From positions 1,215,501 through 1,279,500 of the forward strand of contig NZ_JAUSYN010000002.1 of NCBI RefSeq assembly GCF_030816915.1: DNA of 64,000 nt, written 5' to 3'. This document shows, in pieces, positions 56,870-64,000 of the stretch (the stretch's first letter is position 1; every line of letters starts with the position of its first letter). The notes under the pieces are model-generated. The model was given only the letters and a program-made list of their open reading frames with translations. It did not search any database and was not told the DNA's origin. The stretch comes from Streptomyces sp. B3I8 (lineage in GTDB: Bacteria > Actinomycetota > Actinomycetes > Streptomycetales > Streptomycetaceae). Position numbers and translations under genes: made by a program.

Positions 56870-58561
56870 TCACGTCTGCGAGGGCTCAACGGTTCCCGCG
56901 CCGGTTCGGGAACGCAGTTCCCGGCGCAGAATCTTCCCACTCGCCGTCTTGGGCAGCTCGGGCAGGATCTCCACCTGCCGCGGGTACTTGTAGGCCGCCA
57001 GCCTCTCCTTGCAGTACGCGGCCAGTTCCTCGGGGGCGGTCTCCGCTCCCGGGCGCAGGCTGATGTACGCCCGCACGGTCTCCCCCCGGTAGCCGTCCGG
57101 CACCCCGACGACAGCGGCCTCGCGCACCGCCGGGTGCGTGTAGAGGACGTCCTCGACCTCGCGCGGCCAGACCTTGAAGCCGGAGGCGTTGATCATGTCC
57201 TTCTTGCGGTCGACGACGTAGAGCCAGCCGGCCTCGTCCATGAAACCGATGTCGCCGGTGCGCAGTTCGCCGCCGGGGAAGGTCTCGGCGGTGGCGTCGG
57301 GGCGGCGCCAGTAGCCGGGGACGACCTGCGGGCCGCGTACGACGATCTCGCCCTGTGCGCCGAAGGGCACCTCCTCGCCCGCGTCGTCCACGATGCGCAC
57401 GACGGTGTCCGGGCCGGGCACGCCCACCGCGAGGGTCCCGGAGGCGGGGTCGACGGGGGCCTCGCGCTGCGGGGGCACGGAGGCGCAGGGAGCGGTGCAC
57501 TCGGTGAGCCCGTAGCCGTTGTGGATGTACGGCCCGAAACCGGCGCGGAACTTCTCCACCAGGGCGGGCGGCAGCGGGGCGCCGCCGGAGGAGATCGTGC
57601 GGAAGGAGGAGAAGTGGTCGCGGGTGACGGCGGGGTGGGCGGCGAGCGCCATGAACGCGGTGGAGGGGCCGACGGTGTAGAGGGGCCGGTGCTCGGCGAA
57701 CGCGTCGAGGACGACGCCGGCCTCGAAGCGGTAGGCGAGCACGAGGGTGCCAGCGCTGTCGAGGCAGGCGACGAGCTGGCAGACCATGCCGGTGATGTGG
57801 AACAGCGGCGCCATCGCGAAGTAGACGGGGGCGTCGGGCAGTTCGAGTCCGGTGCGCTGCCGCTCGGCGTTGAACATGATGTTGCCGTGCGTGTTGGTGG
57901 CGCCCTTGGGGGTGCCGCTGGTGCCGGAGGTGTAGCTGATGAGGGCGATGTCGGCGGCGCCGAGGGTGCGGCCCTCGGGGGCCTTGTTCCCCTGCCGGGC
58001 GACGGCGGTGAGGTCGTCGGCGTCGGACGCCTGCGGAAGCCGCTCGAAGGTGAGCACGCGGGGGTCGTTCCGCGTCTGGAAGTCCCGCTCGCAGGCGGTG
58101 AGCACGATCCGTACGGAGGTGCCGGCCGCCGTCCCCCGCAGGTACTGCTCCCAGGCGCGGTCGGCACAGACCAGGGCGGTGACCTCGGCGTCGTGCAGGA
58201 CGTGGGTGACCTCGCCCGACTTGTACATCGGGTTGACGGGGACGACGGTCGCACCTGCCTTCCACGCGCCCAGCAGGGCGATGACGAAGTGCGGGGAGTT
58301 CTGCAGCAGGATCGCCACGCGGTCGCCGCGCTTCAGGCCGCGGGCGGCGAGGTGCCCGGCGACGGAGTCGCTCAGCTCGGCGAGTTCGCGGTAGGTGACC
58401 CGCCCGTCGAAGTAGGCGATTGCGGTGCGGTCCGGGTGGGCGGCGACCGTCTCCCGCAGGGCGTGCGGCAGCGTGTCCGGCGGGCTGAGCGGGGCCCGCT
58501 GGGCCTCGGTGAGCAGGGCGAGCCAGGGCTTGGCGGCGTAGCGGGAGGCGGGGGCGGTCAC
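56870..58561 (-). CDS. Acyl-CoA ligase (AMP-binding, class I adenylate-forming)
   Basis: A 563-residue enzyme that activates a carboxylic acid with ATP and CoA. Motifs in order: ISYTSGTSGTPKGATNTHGN (P-loop A3), PYIHNGYGLTECTAPC (A5), LRTGDIGFMDEAGWLYVVDR (A7), RKKDMINASGFKVWPREVED (A8) and PKTASGKILRRELR (A10 with catalytic Lys). It most resembles medium/long-chain fatty-acid and 4-coumarate ligases. GTG at 58561 overlaps the SDR stop (GTGA) with GGAGG upstream. In the module it would make the acyl-CoA that the SDR, kinase and ACAD process. Confidence 0.93.
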   Translation of the reverse strand: MTAPASRYAAKPWLALLTEAQRAPLSPPDTLPHALRETVAAHPDRTAIAYFDGRVTYRELAELSDSVAGHLAARGLKRGDRVAILLQNSPHFVIALLGAWKAGATVVPVNPMYKSGEVTHVLHDAEVTALVCADRAWEQYLRGTAAGTSVRIVLTACERDFQTRNDPRVLTFERLPQASDADDLTAVARQGNKAPEGRTLGAADIALISYTSGTSGTPKGATNTHGNIMFNAERQRTGLELPDAPVYFAMAPLFHITGMVCQLVACLDSAGTLVLAYRFEAGVVLDAFAEHRPLYTVGPSTAFMALAAHPAVTRDHFSSFRTISSGGAPLPPALVEKFRAGFGPYIHNGYGLTECTAPCASVPPQREAPVDPASGTLAVGVPGPDTVVRIVDDAGEEVPFGAQGEIVVRGPQVVPGYWRRPDATAETFPGGELRTGDIGFMDEAGWLYVVDRKKDMINASGFKVWPREVEDVLYTHPAVREAAVVGVPDGYRGETVRAYISLRPGAETAPEELAAYCKERLAAYKYPRQVEILPELPKTASGKILRRELRSRTGAGTVEPSQT

Positions 58562-59322
58562 GCGTCGGCCTCCCACTTCTGCTGGAGGTGGTTCATGTTT
58601 GTCATCCATCGGTCGGGGTCGGCGGCCCGCGCCTGGTAGTAGGCGGCGACCTCGGGGTGCGGCAGGATCAGGAAGCGGTCCTCGGCGATGCCCGCGAACA
58701 GCGCGTCGGCGACGGCCTCCGGTTCGATGGCGGTGGGCGCGAGCACGAGTTCGCCGGCGCTGCCGGCCGCGGTGAGCATGTCGGTGCGGACGCCCTGCGG
58801 GCAGATGGCGTGCACCTTGATCCCGCGGTGGCGGTAGGTGAGCGACAGCCACTCGGCGAAGGCGTACGCGCCGTGCTTGGTGACGCTGTAGGGGGCGGCG
58901 CCGATCATGGTGAGGAGCCCGGCCGCCGAGACGGTCGACACGAAACGCCCGCTGCCGCGCTCCAGCCAGCCGGGGATCAGCGCGTGGGCGGCGCGGACGT
59001 GCGCCATGACGTTGACGTCCCAGGCGCTCGCCCACACCTCCTCGGGAGCGGCCTCGGTGCCGCCGCTGCCGAGGCCGGCGTTGGCGCAGTAGATGTCGAC
59101 GGTGCCGCCGAGGGCGTCGCGCGCGTCCGCCACGACCGCGGAGGCGTCACCGGGAACGGCGATCCCACCGATCTCCTCGGCGACGGCGCGCGCCCGGCCG
59201 GCGTCCAGGTCGTTGACCACGACCCGGGCCCCCTCGGCGGCGAACCGCCGGGCCAGCGCGGCCCCGATCCCGCCCCCGGCTCCGGTGACGACCACTCCCG
59301 CATCCTGCACGGCTTCCACCAT
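58558..59322 (-). CDS. Short-chain dehydrogenase/reductase of the acyl-CoA module
   Basis: A 254-residue classical SDR. TGAGGGIG (13-20) binds the nucleotide, the NAG motif is at 81-83, and Ser132, Tyr145 and Lys149 (YSVTK) are catalytic. The Asp in VVVNDLDAG after the second strand suggests NAD(H) rather than NADP(H). It is the first gene of the SDR-ligase-TetR operon. In Pseudomonas levulinate catabolism the SDR LvaD reduces a 4-ketoacyl-CoA, which is the natural guess here. AAGGAGAGCG precedes the ATG at 59322. Confidence 0.9.
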   Translation of the reverse strand: MVEAVQDAGVVVTGAGGGIGAALARRFAAEGARVVVNDLDAGRARAVAEEIGGIAVPGDASAVVADARDALGGTVDIYCANAGLGSGGTEAAPEEVWASAWDVNVMAHVRAAHALIPGWLERGSGRFVSTVSAAGLLTMIGAAPYSVTKHGAYAFAEWLSLTYRHRGIKVHAICPQGVRTDMLTAAGSAGELVLAPTAIEPEAVADALFAGIAEDRFLILPHPEVAAYYQARAADPDRWMTNMNHLQQKWEADA

Positions 59323-59380
59323 CGCTCTCCTTCGACACGACGAGACGACGAGCAGCCCGACTTCGGCTTCACCTCGCAGA

Positions 59381-59396
59381 CTAACCGGTCGGTATG
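59381..59396. promoter_or_regulatory. TetR-type operator 2 (CTAACCGGTCGGTATG)
   Basis: The reverse complement reads CATACCGACCGGTTAG and shares the exact word ATACCGACCGGT with operator 1. It lies about 60 bp before the SDR start, the right place to repress the SDR-ligase-TetR operon. Confidence 0.65.
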
Positions 59397-59592
59397 TGGC
59401 GGGAAAGGGGGGTGCGGGGGTGCCTTCACTCTTCGGGCACATGCTCCCGCCGTCACGCGAACGACAGCGGCCACGTGAGGTGACCGCTACAACCCTCCGC
59501 CGTCCACACGAGTCTGGCCGTGTGGCCCAATGGCCCCGGGGGCGCGCACGCCGCCCGGGAAGAGTTTTCCTACCGCGAAGGAACGCCCGCTG

Positions 59593-60711
59593 ATGCCTGC
59601 CCTGCGTTTACTGCGTACCGCGGCCGCAACTCTGGCCTTCGCCTCCACCCTGCTCACGGCCGGAGGAGCAAACGCCAACGGCACGATGAACGGCTGGGAG
59701 ATCTCGCTGTCCGGGCAGAGCCCGGCCGAGTCCCTCATGTCCGTCTCCACCGTGAACGCCGATCTCGCCTGGGCGGCCGGAAGAACGGCGGGTCACGGCG
59801 TCATCATGCGCTGGGACGGTGAGACGTGGAGCGAGGACACCGCTCCGGGTCTCCCCGACGTCTGGGAGTGGTCGTCGGTCAGCGCGGTGTCCGCCGACGA
59901 CGTCTGGGCCTACGGGACCGTGGAGCGCGATCAGGCGCTCGTGCACTACGACGGCCGACGCTGGACCAGCGTGCCGACCACGGGCCCCACCGACGACTCC
60001 TGGCCCGAGGTGCCCGTGGCGGCCGTTCCCGGCCGACTCTTCAAGGGTGGTAAGGCGCTCTACACCTACTCCGACGGTGAGTGGGCGACCTTCGCGCTGC
60101 CCGCCATGACCCACATCCGGGACATCGAGGCCCTCTCCGCGGACGATGCCTACGCCACCGGTATGCAGTACCCGGTGGACGGCGGCCACCCAGTGACCTA
60201 CCACTGGGACGGCACCACCTGGACGCTGCTGGACGAAGCCCCTGTACCCGCTGGCACGGACACCGCCGAGATCGCCGTCGAGTCCCCGGACAGTGTCTAC
60301 GTGGCCGGATGGGCACAGCCTGACGTCGACCCGCCGGTACCGAGCGTCGTCCACTGGAACGGCAGCAGTTGGAAGGACGTCACCGGGGCACTCGCCGACC
60401 TCTACCTCGACGCGATCGTTCCTGACGGCCGGGGCGGGCTGTGGGCCACTGGCACCGACAAGGCCGCTCCCGCCTTCTCCGATCCCGTCTTCTGGCATTT
60501 CGACGGCACGACCTGGACCAGGGAAGACGGAACGACGGCCTCCGACGGCGAGACCCGTTGGCCGTCCTACAGCTTCTACGATCTGGCACCGGTCGACGAC
60601 GGATCAGGCGCCTTCTGGGCCGTCGGCGACTACCAGGCACCCATGGACGAGCATGGAGACCAGGCGGTCCACGGACTGATCGAGCGGTCCACGATTCCGG
60701 CCACCGGCTGA
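59593..60711 (+). CDS. Secreted Trp-repeat (beta-propeller-like) protein
   Basis: A 372-residue exported protein. The signal peptide MPALRLLRTAAATLAFASTL to ANA (about 28) is followed by repeated blades with W(D/N)G-x2-W: RWDGETWSED, HYDGRRWTSV, HWDGTTWTLL, HWNGSSWKDV and HFDGTTWTRE. The intervening VSAVSADDVWAYG and EALSADDAYATG strands carry the pattern of bacterial WD40- or Asp-box-like propellers. No catalytic residues are recognised. A ligand- or wall-binding role is possible. ATG at 59593 follows GAAGGAACG. It converges on the penicillin-acylase-like gene. Confidence 0.85.
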   Translation: MPALRLLRTAAATLAFASTLLTAGGANANGTMNGWEISLSGQSPAESLMSVSTVNADLAWAAGRTAGHGVIMRWDGETWSEDTAPGLPDVWEWSSVSAVSADDVWAYGTVERDQALVHYDGRRWTSVPTTGPTDDSWPEVPVAAVPGRLFKGGKALYTYSDGEWATFALPAMTHIRDIEALSADDAYATGMQYPVDGGHPVTYHWDGTTWTLLDEAPVPAGTDTAEIAVESPDSVYVAGWAQPDVDPPVPSVVHWNGSSWKDVTGALADLYLDAIVPDGRGGLWATGTDKAAPAFSDPVFWHFDGTTWTREDGTTASDGETRWPSYSFYDLAPVDDGSGAFWAVGDYQAPMDEHGDQAVHGLIERSTIPATG

Positions 60712-60778
60712 AACGCGGGCCGACCGACCGCTCGGCACCGCTGCGGGCATCGAGCGGGCCGCGCGCCTGGCCCTGCGG

Positions 60779-60810
60779 GGCCCCGCACCGGAAGCGGCCG
60801 GTGCGGGGCC
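60779..60810. terminator. Bidirectional terminator between propeller and acylase genes
   Basis: GGCCCCGCACCGG (60779-60791) pairs perfectly with CCGGTGCGGGGCC (60798-60810) around AAGCGG, between two converging stops. Confidence 0.75.
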
Positions 60811-60816
60811 GGTCCG

Positions 60817-63636
60817 TCAGCGGTGGGACGTGTACTCCACCACCTGCTGGTAGGTGGGGCGGTTCTGCCAGCTGATGTTGCCGTGCTTGATGCCGCCCAG
60901 CGGGCGCTGGAAGATCGAGTCGGCGCACCACTGGTCGCCGGCCGAGCAGAGGTCGTCGCCCGGGTAGACCTGGGACGCCGACATGCCCGCCGCCTGCTTG
61001 AGGGTGTCGAGCAGTGCGGTGCGGCAGGCGGTCAGGCCGCCGTCGCCGCAGTACGTGTGTGCCAGCGGGCCCTGGACCTGCTCCCCCAGCACCGCCCGCA
61101 TGTCCTTGTCCACGTAGCTCCACCAGCCGTACTGGTAGGAGCTGCCGGCGTGTGCGCCGGTCGGGCCGTGGGCGGCCGACGGGGACTCGTCGATCGGGAG
61201 GTTGGCGGTCATGGCGGTGTACAGGCCGTCGCCGAGCCCCGGCGCGAACTCCGCCTTCACCAGGAGCGGCCACCAGGCGTCCAGGATGCGGATCGCGTCG
61301 GCGTTCGCGTACGCCTTCGAACCGGCCGACGTCTGTGTGCGCTTGGCGCCCGCCGAGACCCACGCCGACAGTTTGCCCACCGCTGCCGCCGTCGTGGAGT
61401 CCGTCACCGTCGAGCTGTTGACGACCCGCAGCAGCTTCGGCAGGACGTCCTCGGCGCGCAGGTCGGTCAGGGACGCGTCCGCCATCGCCTTGACCAGCGC
61501 CGAGCGGGTCACCCCGCCGGCGGCGACGAGCTTCTTCACCCGGTCCTCCAGCAGGTTGCCCCGGTGCACCGAGCCCTCGCCCCAGGGCGCGGCGGCGTAG
61601 TCCTTCGCCTGCTTGTTGTTCCAGGAGATGTAGTAGTCCTGGTCGACGGAGTTCGGGTGGGCCGAAGCGGGGGTGTACGACGCCGTGTTGGTCGCGGGGT
61701 TCCAGCCGCTCCACTCGTACGGCTGCCGCGCCCAGACCGGGAACTCGGCGTCGACGCCGCTCGCCCGGACCGGGTTGTCGCCGCTGTTGTAGTACGCGGT
61801 GTGCGCGGAGTCGGCGTAGAACCAGTTGAAGGTGAAGTTGATGTGCTGTGCGGCCTTCTGGAAGTCCGCGGGGCCCTTGACGTAGTCGGGGTCGTTGAGC
61901 ATCTGGAAGCCGATGATCGAGTCGGCCTCGTGGAGGTAGGAGGAGCGCAGCGTGGTGTACGCGACCTTCTTGCCGCCGACGGTCGCCCGGTACTCGACGG
62001 GACCGTACTTCGTGCGCCACACCCGCATCGTGTAGGAACCGGCGGCCGTCGAGTCGGCCACGGTCGGCTTCCAGGCGTTGGCCTGCTCGACCTCGTCCAT
62101 GGCCGTGCAGGTGCCGTGGAACAGGTAGTGGTGGTCGTCCTGGCACAGTTCGACCGCGTAGGTGTCGATGATGTCCTGGCCGGACGTCGTCGCACTCCAC
62201 GAGTAGTCCTGGCCGCGCCCGAGTTCGACGTACATGCTCAGGCCCGCGAACGAGGCGCCGCGCGCGCTGATGCCGGGGCCCTGGATCTCCTGGAGCATGA
62301 GGAGCTGGGGGGCGAAGTAGCCGGTCTGCGGGCCGAAGACGGCGACGGGGTGGCCGCTCGCGGTGTGCCTGCCGCTGACGACGAGGGCGTTGGACATGCC
62401 GCGCCTCGCCGAACTGAGCGCGGTGCCGGACGCCGTGCCCGAGGTGCGCTTCGCGCTCGCCGTGGCGGCGCTGCCGGTGCGGTCGTACACCAGGGGTTCC
62501 TGGGCGACTGTTCCGGCGTCGGGCAGCGCCTCGCCCAGCGGGTCGCCGGGCTTGCCGGCGTAGGGGAAGGACTCGCCGTCGTGGACGCTGAGGACCGCCT
62601 CGGGGTCGTTGCGCTCCCGGAAGGATTCCCACACCTTGGTGCCCTCGGCCACGCCGTACCGGGACTGCGCGGCGAGGAGGGAGAGCGCGTTGTTGACCTC
62701 GCCGCCGCCGCCCGAGCCGAACAGCGTGCCGACGACGGAGGCGAGCGCGACCATGTCGGTCACCTTGAAGTGGTCGATGGTGCCGGCGTTGGTGATCGAG
62801 TCCTTGTGGCCGGTGAGGACGTACTCGCCGGGGAAGTAACGGCCGCTGTCGGAGGCGTCGATGTAGGCGTTGATGCCCGCGAGGTAGGCGTTCACGTCGT
62901 CGAGAGCCTGCTTGCCCCGGTCCCCGGCGGAGGCGACCGCGCTGTCGATCTGCGCCTGGAGGTCCGCCTCGGTGTACGGGGCGTTGCGCCAGAACTCCTG
63001 CTCCAGGCCCTGGTTGGACGGGGCGCCGCCGGCGAAGCCGGTCAACTGGCCCCGGCCGACGTGCCGGAAGACGTCCATCAGCCACAGCCGGTCCTGGGCG
63101 GCGGCATAGCCGGCGCCGTACTCGGTGCCGTAGCGCGTGGTGCCGGTGATGTGCGGCACGCCCGTCTTCTTGTCCCGGACGATGGTCACATCCGTGCGGC
63201 CGCCCGGTTTGGTGGTGGAGGCCACCTGGTCCGAAGGAACGCCGAACGACGCGTCGTTGAAGAAGGTGTTGATCTTCGCGTCGGTGAGCGCGGAGTAGCC
63301 GGTGGCCAGGTCGGCGTAGGGGCCGAGCTGGTCCTCCGCGTGGTCGGGCTGGGTGCCGAACACCTGGTTGAGCAGGACTTGGGCGAGGGTGGCGTTGCCG
63401 TTCTCGCCCGGCGGGAGGATGTCGGAGCACTGGCCGCCGCATCGGTCGCCGGCGCTCGCCGCCGAGGTCCGCGCGCCCGCCGGAGCCCCGTCCGCGGCCA
63501 CGGCCGTGGAAAGCGGGGACAAAAGTCCGGCAATGAGCACGCATACGGATGCGGTCTTCAGGAACCCGGGGATTCCGCGGGGAGTTCTCAGTCTGTCCAG
63601 GAAGGTACGGGGGGTGCGCCGTGTCGTGGCCGTCAT
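60817..63636 (-). CDS. Secreted penicillin-acylase-family Ntn hydrolase
   Basis: A 939-residue precursor. The signal peptide (about 1-48) has KTASVCVLIAGLLSPLSTAV and an AVA cleavage site. The alpha-chain region begins VTIVRDKKTGVPHITGTTRY and GYAAAQDRLWLMDVFRHVGR. A linker ends at RRGM, and Ser415 of SNALVVSGRHTASG would be the autocatalytic N-terminal nucleophile of the beta chain. The family cleaves amide bonds (beta-lactam side chains, acyl-homoserine lactones, lipopeptides). The substrate here is unknown. CCGGAGG precedes the ATG at 63636. Confidence 0.93.
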   Translation of the reverse strand: MTATTRRTPRTFLDRLRTPRGIPGFLKTASVCVLIAGLLSPLSTAVAADGAPAGARTSAASAGDRCGGQCSDILPPGENGNATLAQVLLNQVFGTQPDHAEDQLGPYADLATGYSALTDAKINTFFNDASFGVPSDQVASTTKPGGRTDVTIVRDKKTGVPHITGTTRYGTEYGAGYAAAQDRLWLMDVFRHVGRGQLTGFAGGAPSNQGLEQEFWRNAPYTEADLQAQIDSAVASAGDRGKQALDDVNAYLAGINAYIDASDSGRYFPGEYVLTGHKDSITNAGTIDHFKVTDMVALASVVGTLFGSGGGGEVNNALSLLAAQSRYGVAEGTKVWESFRERNDPEAVLSVHDGESFPYAGKPGDPLGEALPDAGTVAQEPLVYDRTGSAATASAKRTSGTASGTALSSARRGMSNALVVSGRHTASGHPVAVFGPQTGYFAPQLLMLQEIQGPGISARGASFAGLSMYVELGRGQDYSWSATTSGQDIIDTYAVELCQDDHHYLFHGTCTAMDEVEQANAWKPTVADSTAAGSYTMRVWRTKYGPVEYRATVGGKKVAYTTLRSSYLHEADSIIGFQMLNDPDYVKGPADFQKAAQHINFTFNWFYADSAHTAYYNSGDNPVRASGVDAEFPVWARQPYEWSGWNPATNTASYTPASAHPNSVDQDYYISWNNKQAKDYAAAPWGEGSVHRGNLLEDRVKKLVAAGGVTRSALVKAMADASLTDLRAEDVLPKLLRVVNSSTVTDSTTAAAVGKLSAWVSAGAKRTQTSAGSKAYANADAIRILDAWWPLLVKAEFAPGLGDGLYTAMTANLPIDESPSAAHGPTGAHAGSSYQYGWWSYVDKDMRAVLGEQVQGPLAHTYCGDGGLTACRTALLDTLKQAAGMSASQVYPGDDLCSAGDQWCADSIFQRPLGGIKHGNISWQNRPTYQQVVEYTSHR

Positions 63637-63881
63637 GGCAGGTCCTCCGGAGCTGAGGTGGGGCCGGATGTTACCGCCGGTACACCCGCGATTGAACATG
63701 AACAGGCGTCACTTTTGAAGCCGTTGGGGGCGGGCTCGTGGAGGTCGTCGGAAAAGAAGTCGGAAAGAGGAGGGAGCCGGACGGAGCCGAATCGCGTGTC
63801 GATACGTCTATTCGACGACGTCCGTACGACGACGCCGAAGTGACCGAAGTACAGGTGCAGGTGTGACGGAGGTGCAGGACG
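63637..63881. other. 245-bp divergent promoter region
   Basis: It separates the acylase gene from a rightward gene. It is AT-richer than its surroundings at 63690-63850 (for example GATACGTCTATTCGACGACG), as expected for promoters. I could not assign elements. Confidence 0.35.
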
Positions 63882-64000
63882 ATGGCGGGTTTCCGGAGTC
63901 TGGCGAGACAGGTGAGGGATCCGAGGTGCGATCTGGCGCTGCGGCGCTACTCGCTGCGCAAGTGCCTTGAGCGGTTCGCCCCGTACGGGCACCGGGCGAC
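63882..64000 (+). CDS. 5' end of an unrecognised gene (cut by window edge)
   Basis: GGAGG (63868-63872) precedes ATG at 63882. The frame reads MAGFRSLARQVRDPRCDLAL, then RRYSLRKCLERFAPYGHRAT, and runs off the window. It has no signal peptide and is basic. Codon use is typical for the genome. The product is not recognised. Confidence 0.6.
   Translation, partial: MAGFRSLARQVRDPRCDLALRRYSLRKCLERFAPYGHRA

Noticed and set aside
1..64000. Mobile elements, prophage or integration sites
   Set aside because: There are no transposases, integrases or direct-repeat-flanked blocks. The only tRNA (41107-41191) has no repeated 3' end nearby.

Overview
The window is high-GC actinobacterial DNA and almost certainly comes from a Streptomyces. 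The evidence is codon use with G/C in nearly every third position, a 20S proteasome with Pup, Dop and Arc, the mycothiol gene mshC, the glycerol regulon gylR-glpFKD, two chaplin genes and dense gene packing. From memory, the order matches the core-chromosome segment of S. coelicolor that runs from the proteasome cluster (around SCO1643) past the chaplins chpC and chpH (SCO1674/1675). I saw no insertion sequence, prophage, rRNA or CRISPR.

Layout. 1-8 kb: an MFS exporter diverges from a LacI-type regulator, followed on the minus strand by the Pup-proteasome set (arc, dop, pup, prcB, prcA) and a divergent ferredoxin. Hairpins separate arc from dop and pup from prcBA, so three or more transcripts are likely. 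8-16 kb: a secreted protein, trmI, an M50 site-2 protease, a RecB-like Fe-S nuclease, an orphan response regulator, an orphan peptide-binding lipoprotein and a HAD phosphatase. 16-26 kb: metH, then gylR and the glycerol operon glpF-glpK-glpD with matching operator words at both promoters, then a PAC2-family gene. 26-34 kb: mshC with a conserved three-gene set (SCO1664 family, DUF3090, phosphomutase), CorA, a ferritin-like protein and an LLM flavin enzyme. 33.5-37 kb: an aldo/keto reductase with a one-base frameshift, coupled by a GTGA overlap to a RecD2-like protein whose ATPase motifs are destroyed. 37-41 kb: chpC and chpH, an M20 peptidase and tRNA-Leu(GAG). 41-45 kb: a SEC-C protein and the gluconate genes gntR, gntK and gntP. 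45-53 kb: a molybdopterin oxidoreductase with cytochrome b561, an APC permease, a TPR-like protein, a flavin dehydrogenase, a DMT transporter, a Nudix protein and two DUF202 proteins. 53.7-59.4 kb: a TetR-controlled acyl-CoA module. 59.5-64 kb: a secreted Trp-repeat protein, a secreted penicillin-acylase-like hydrolase and the start of an unrecognised gene.

The most interesting unit is 53.7-59.4 kb. Two converging operons are headed by the same 12-base word (ATACCGACCGGT). They encode a phosphotransferase plus an ACAD10/11-type acyl-CoA dehydrogenase, and an SDR plus an acyl-CoA ligase plus a TetR repressor. Together these are the parts needed to activate a keto or 4-hydroxy acid as a CoA ester, reduce it, phosphorylate the hydroxyl and eliminate phosphate, as in Pseudomonas levulinate catabolism and mammalian ACAD10/11. 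Second in interest is the RecD2-like protein that has kept the helicase fold but lost Walker A and the Walker B glutamate.
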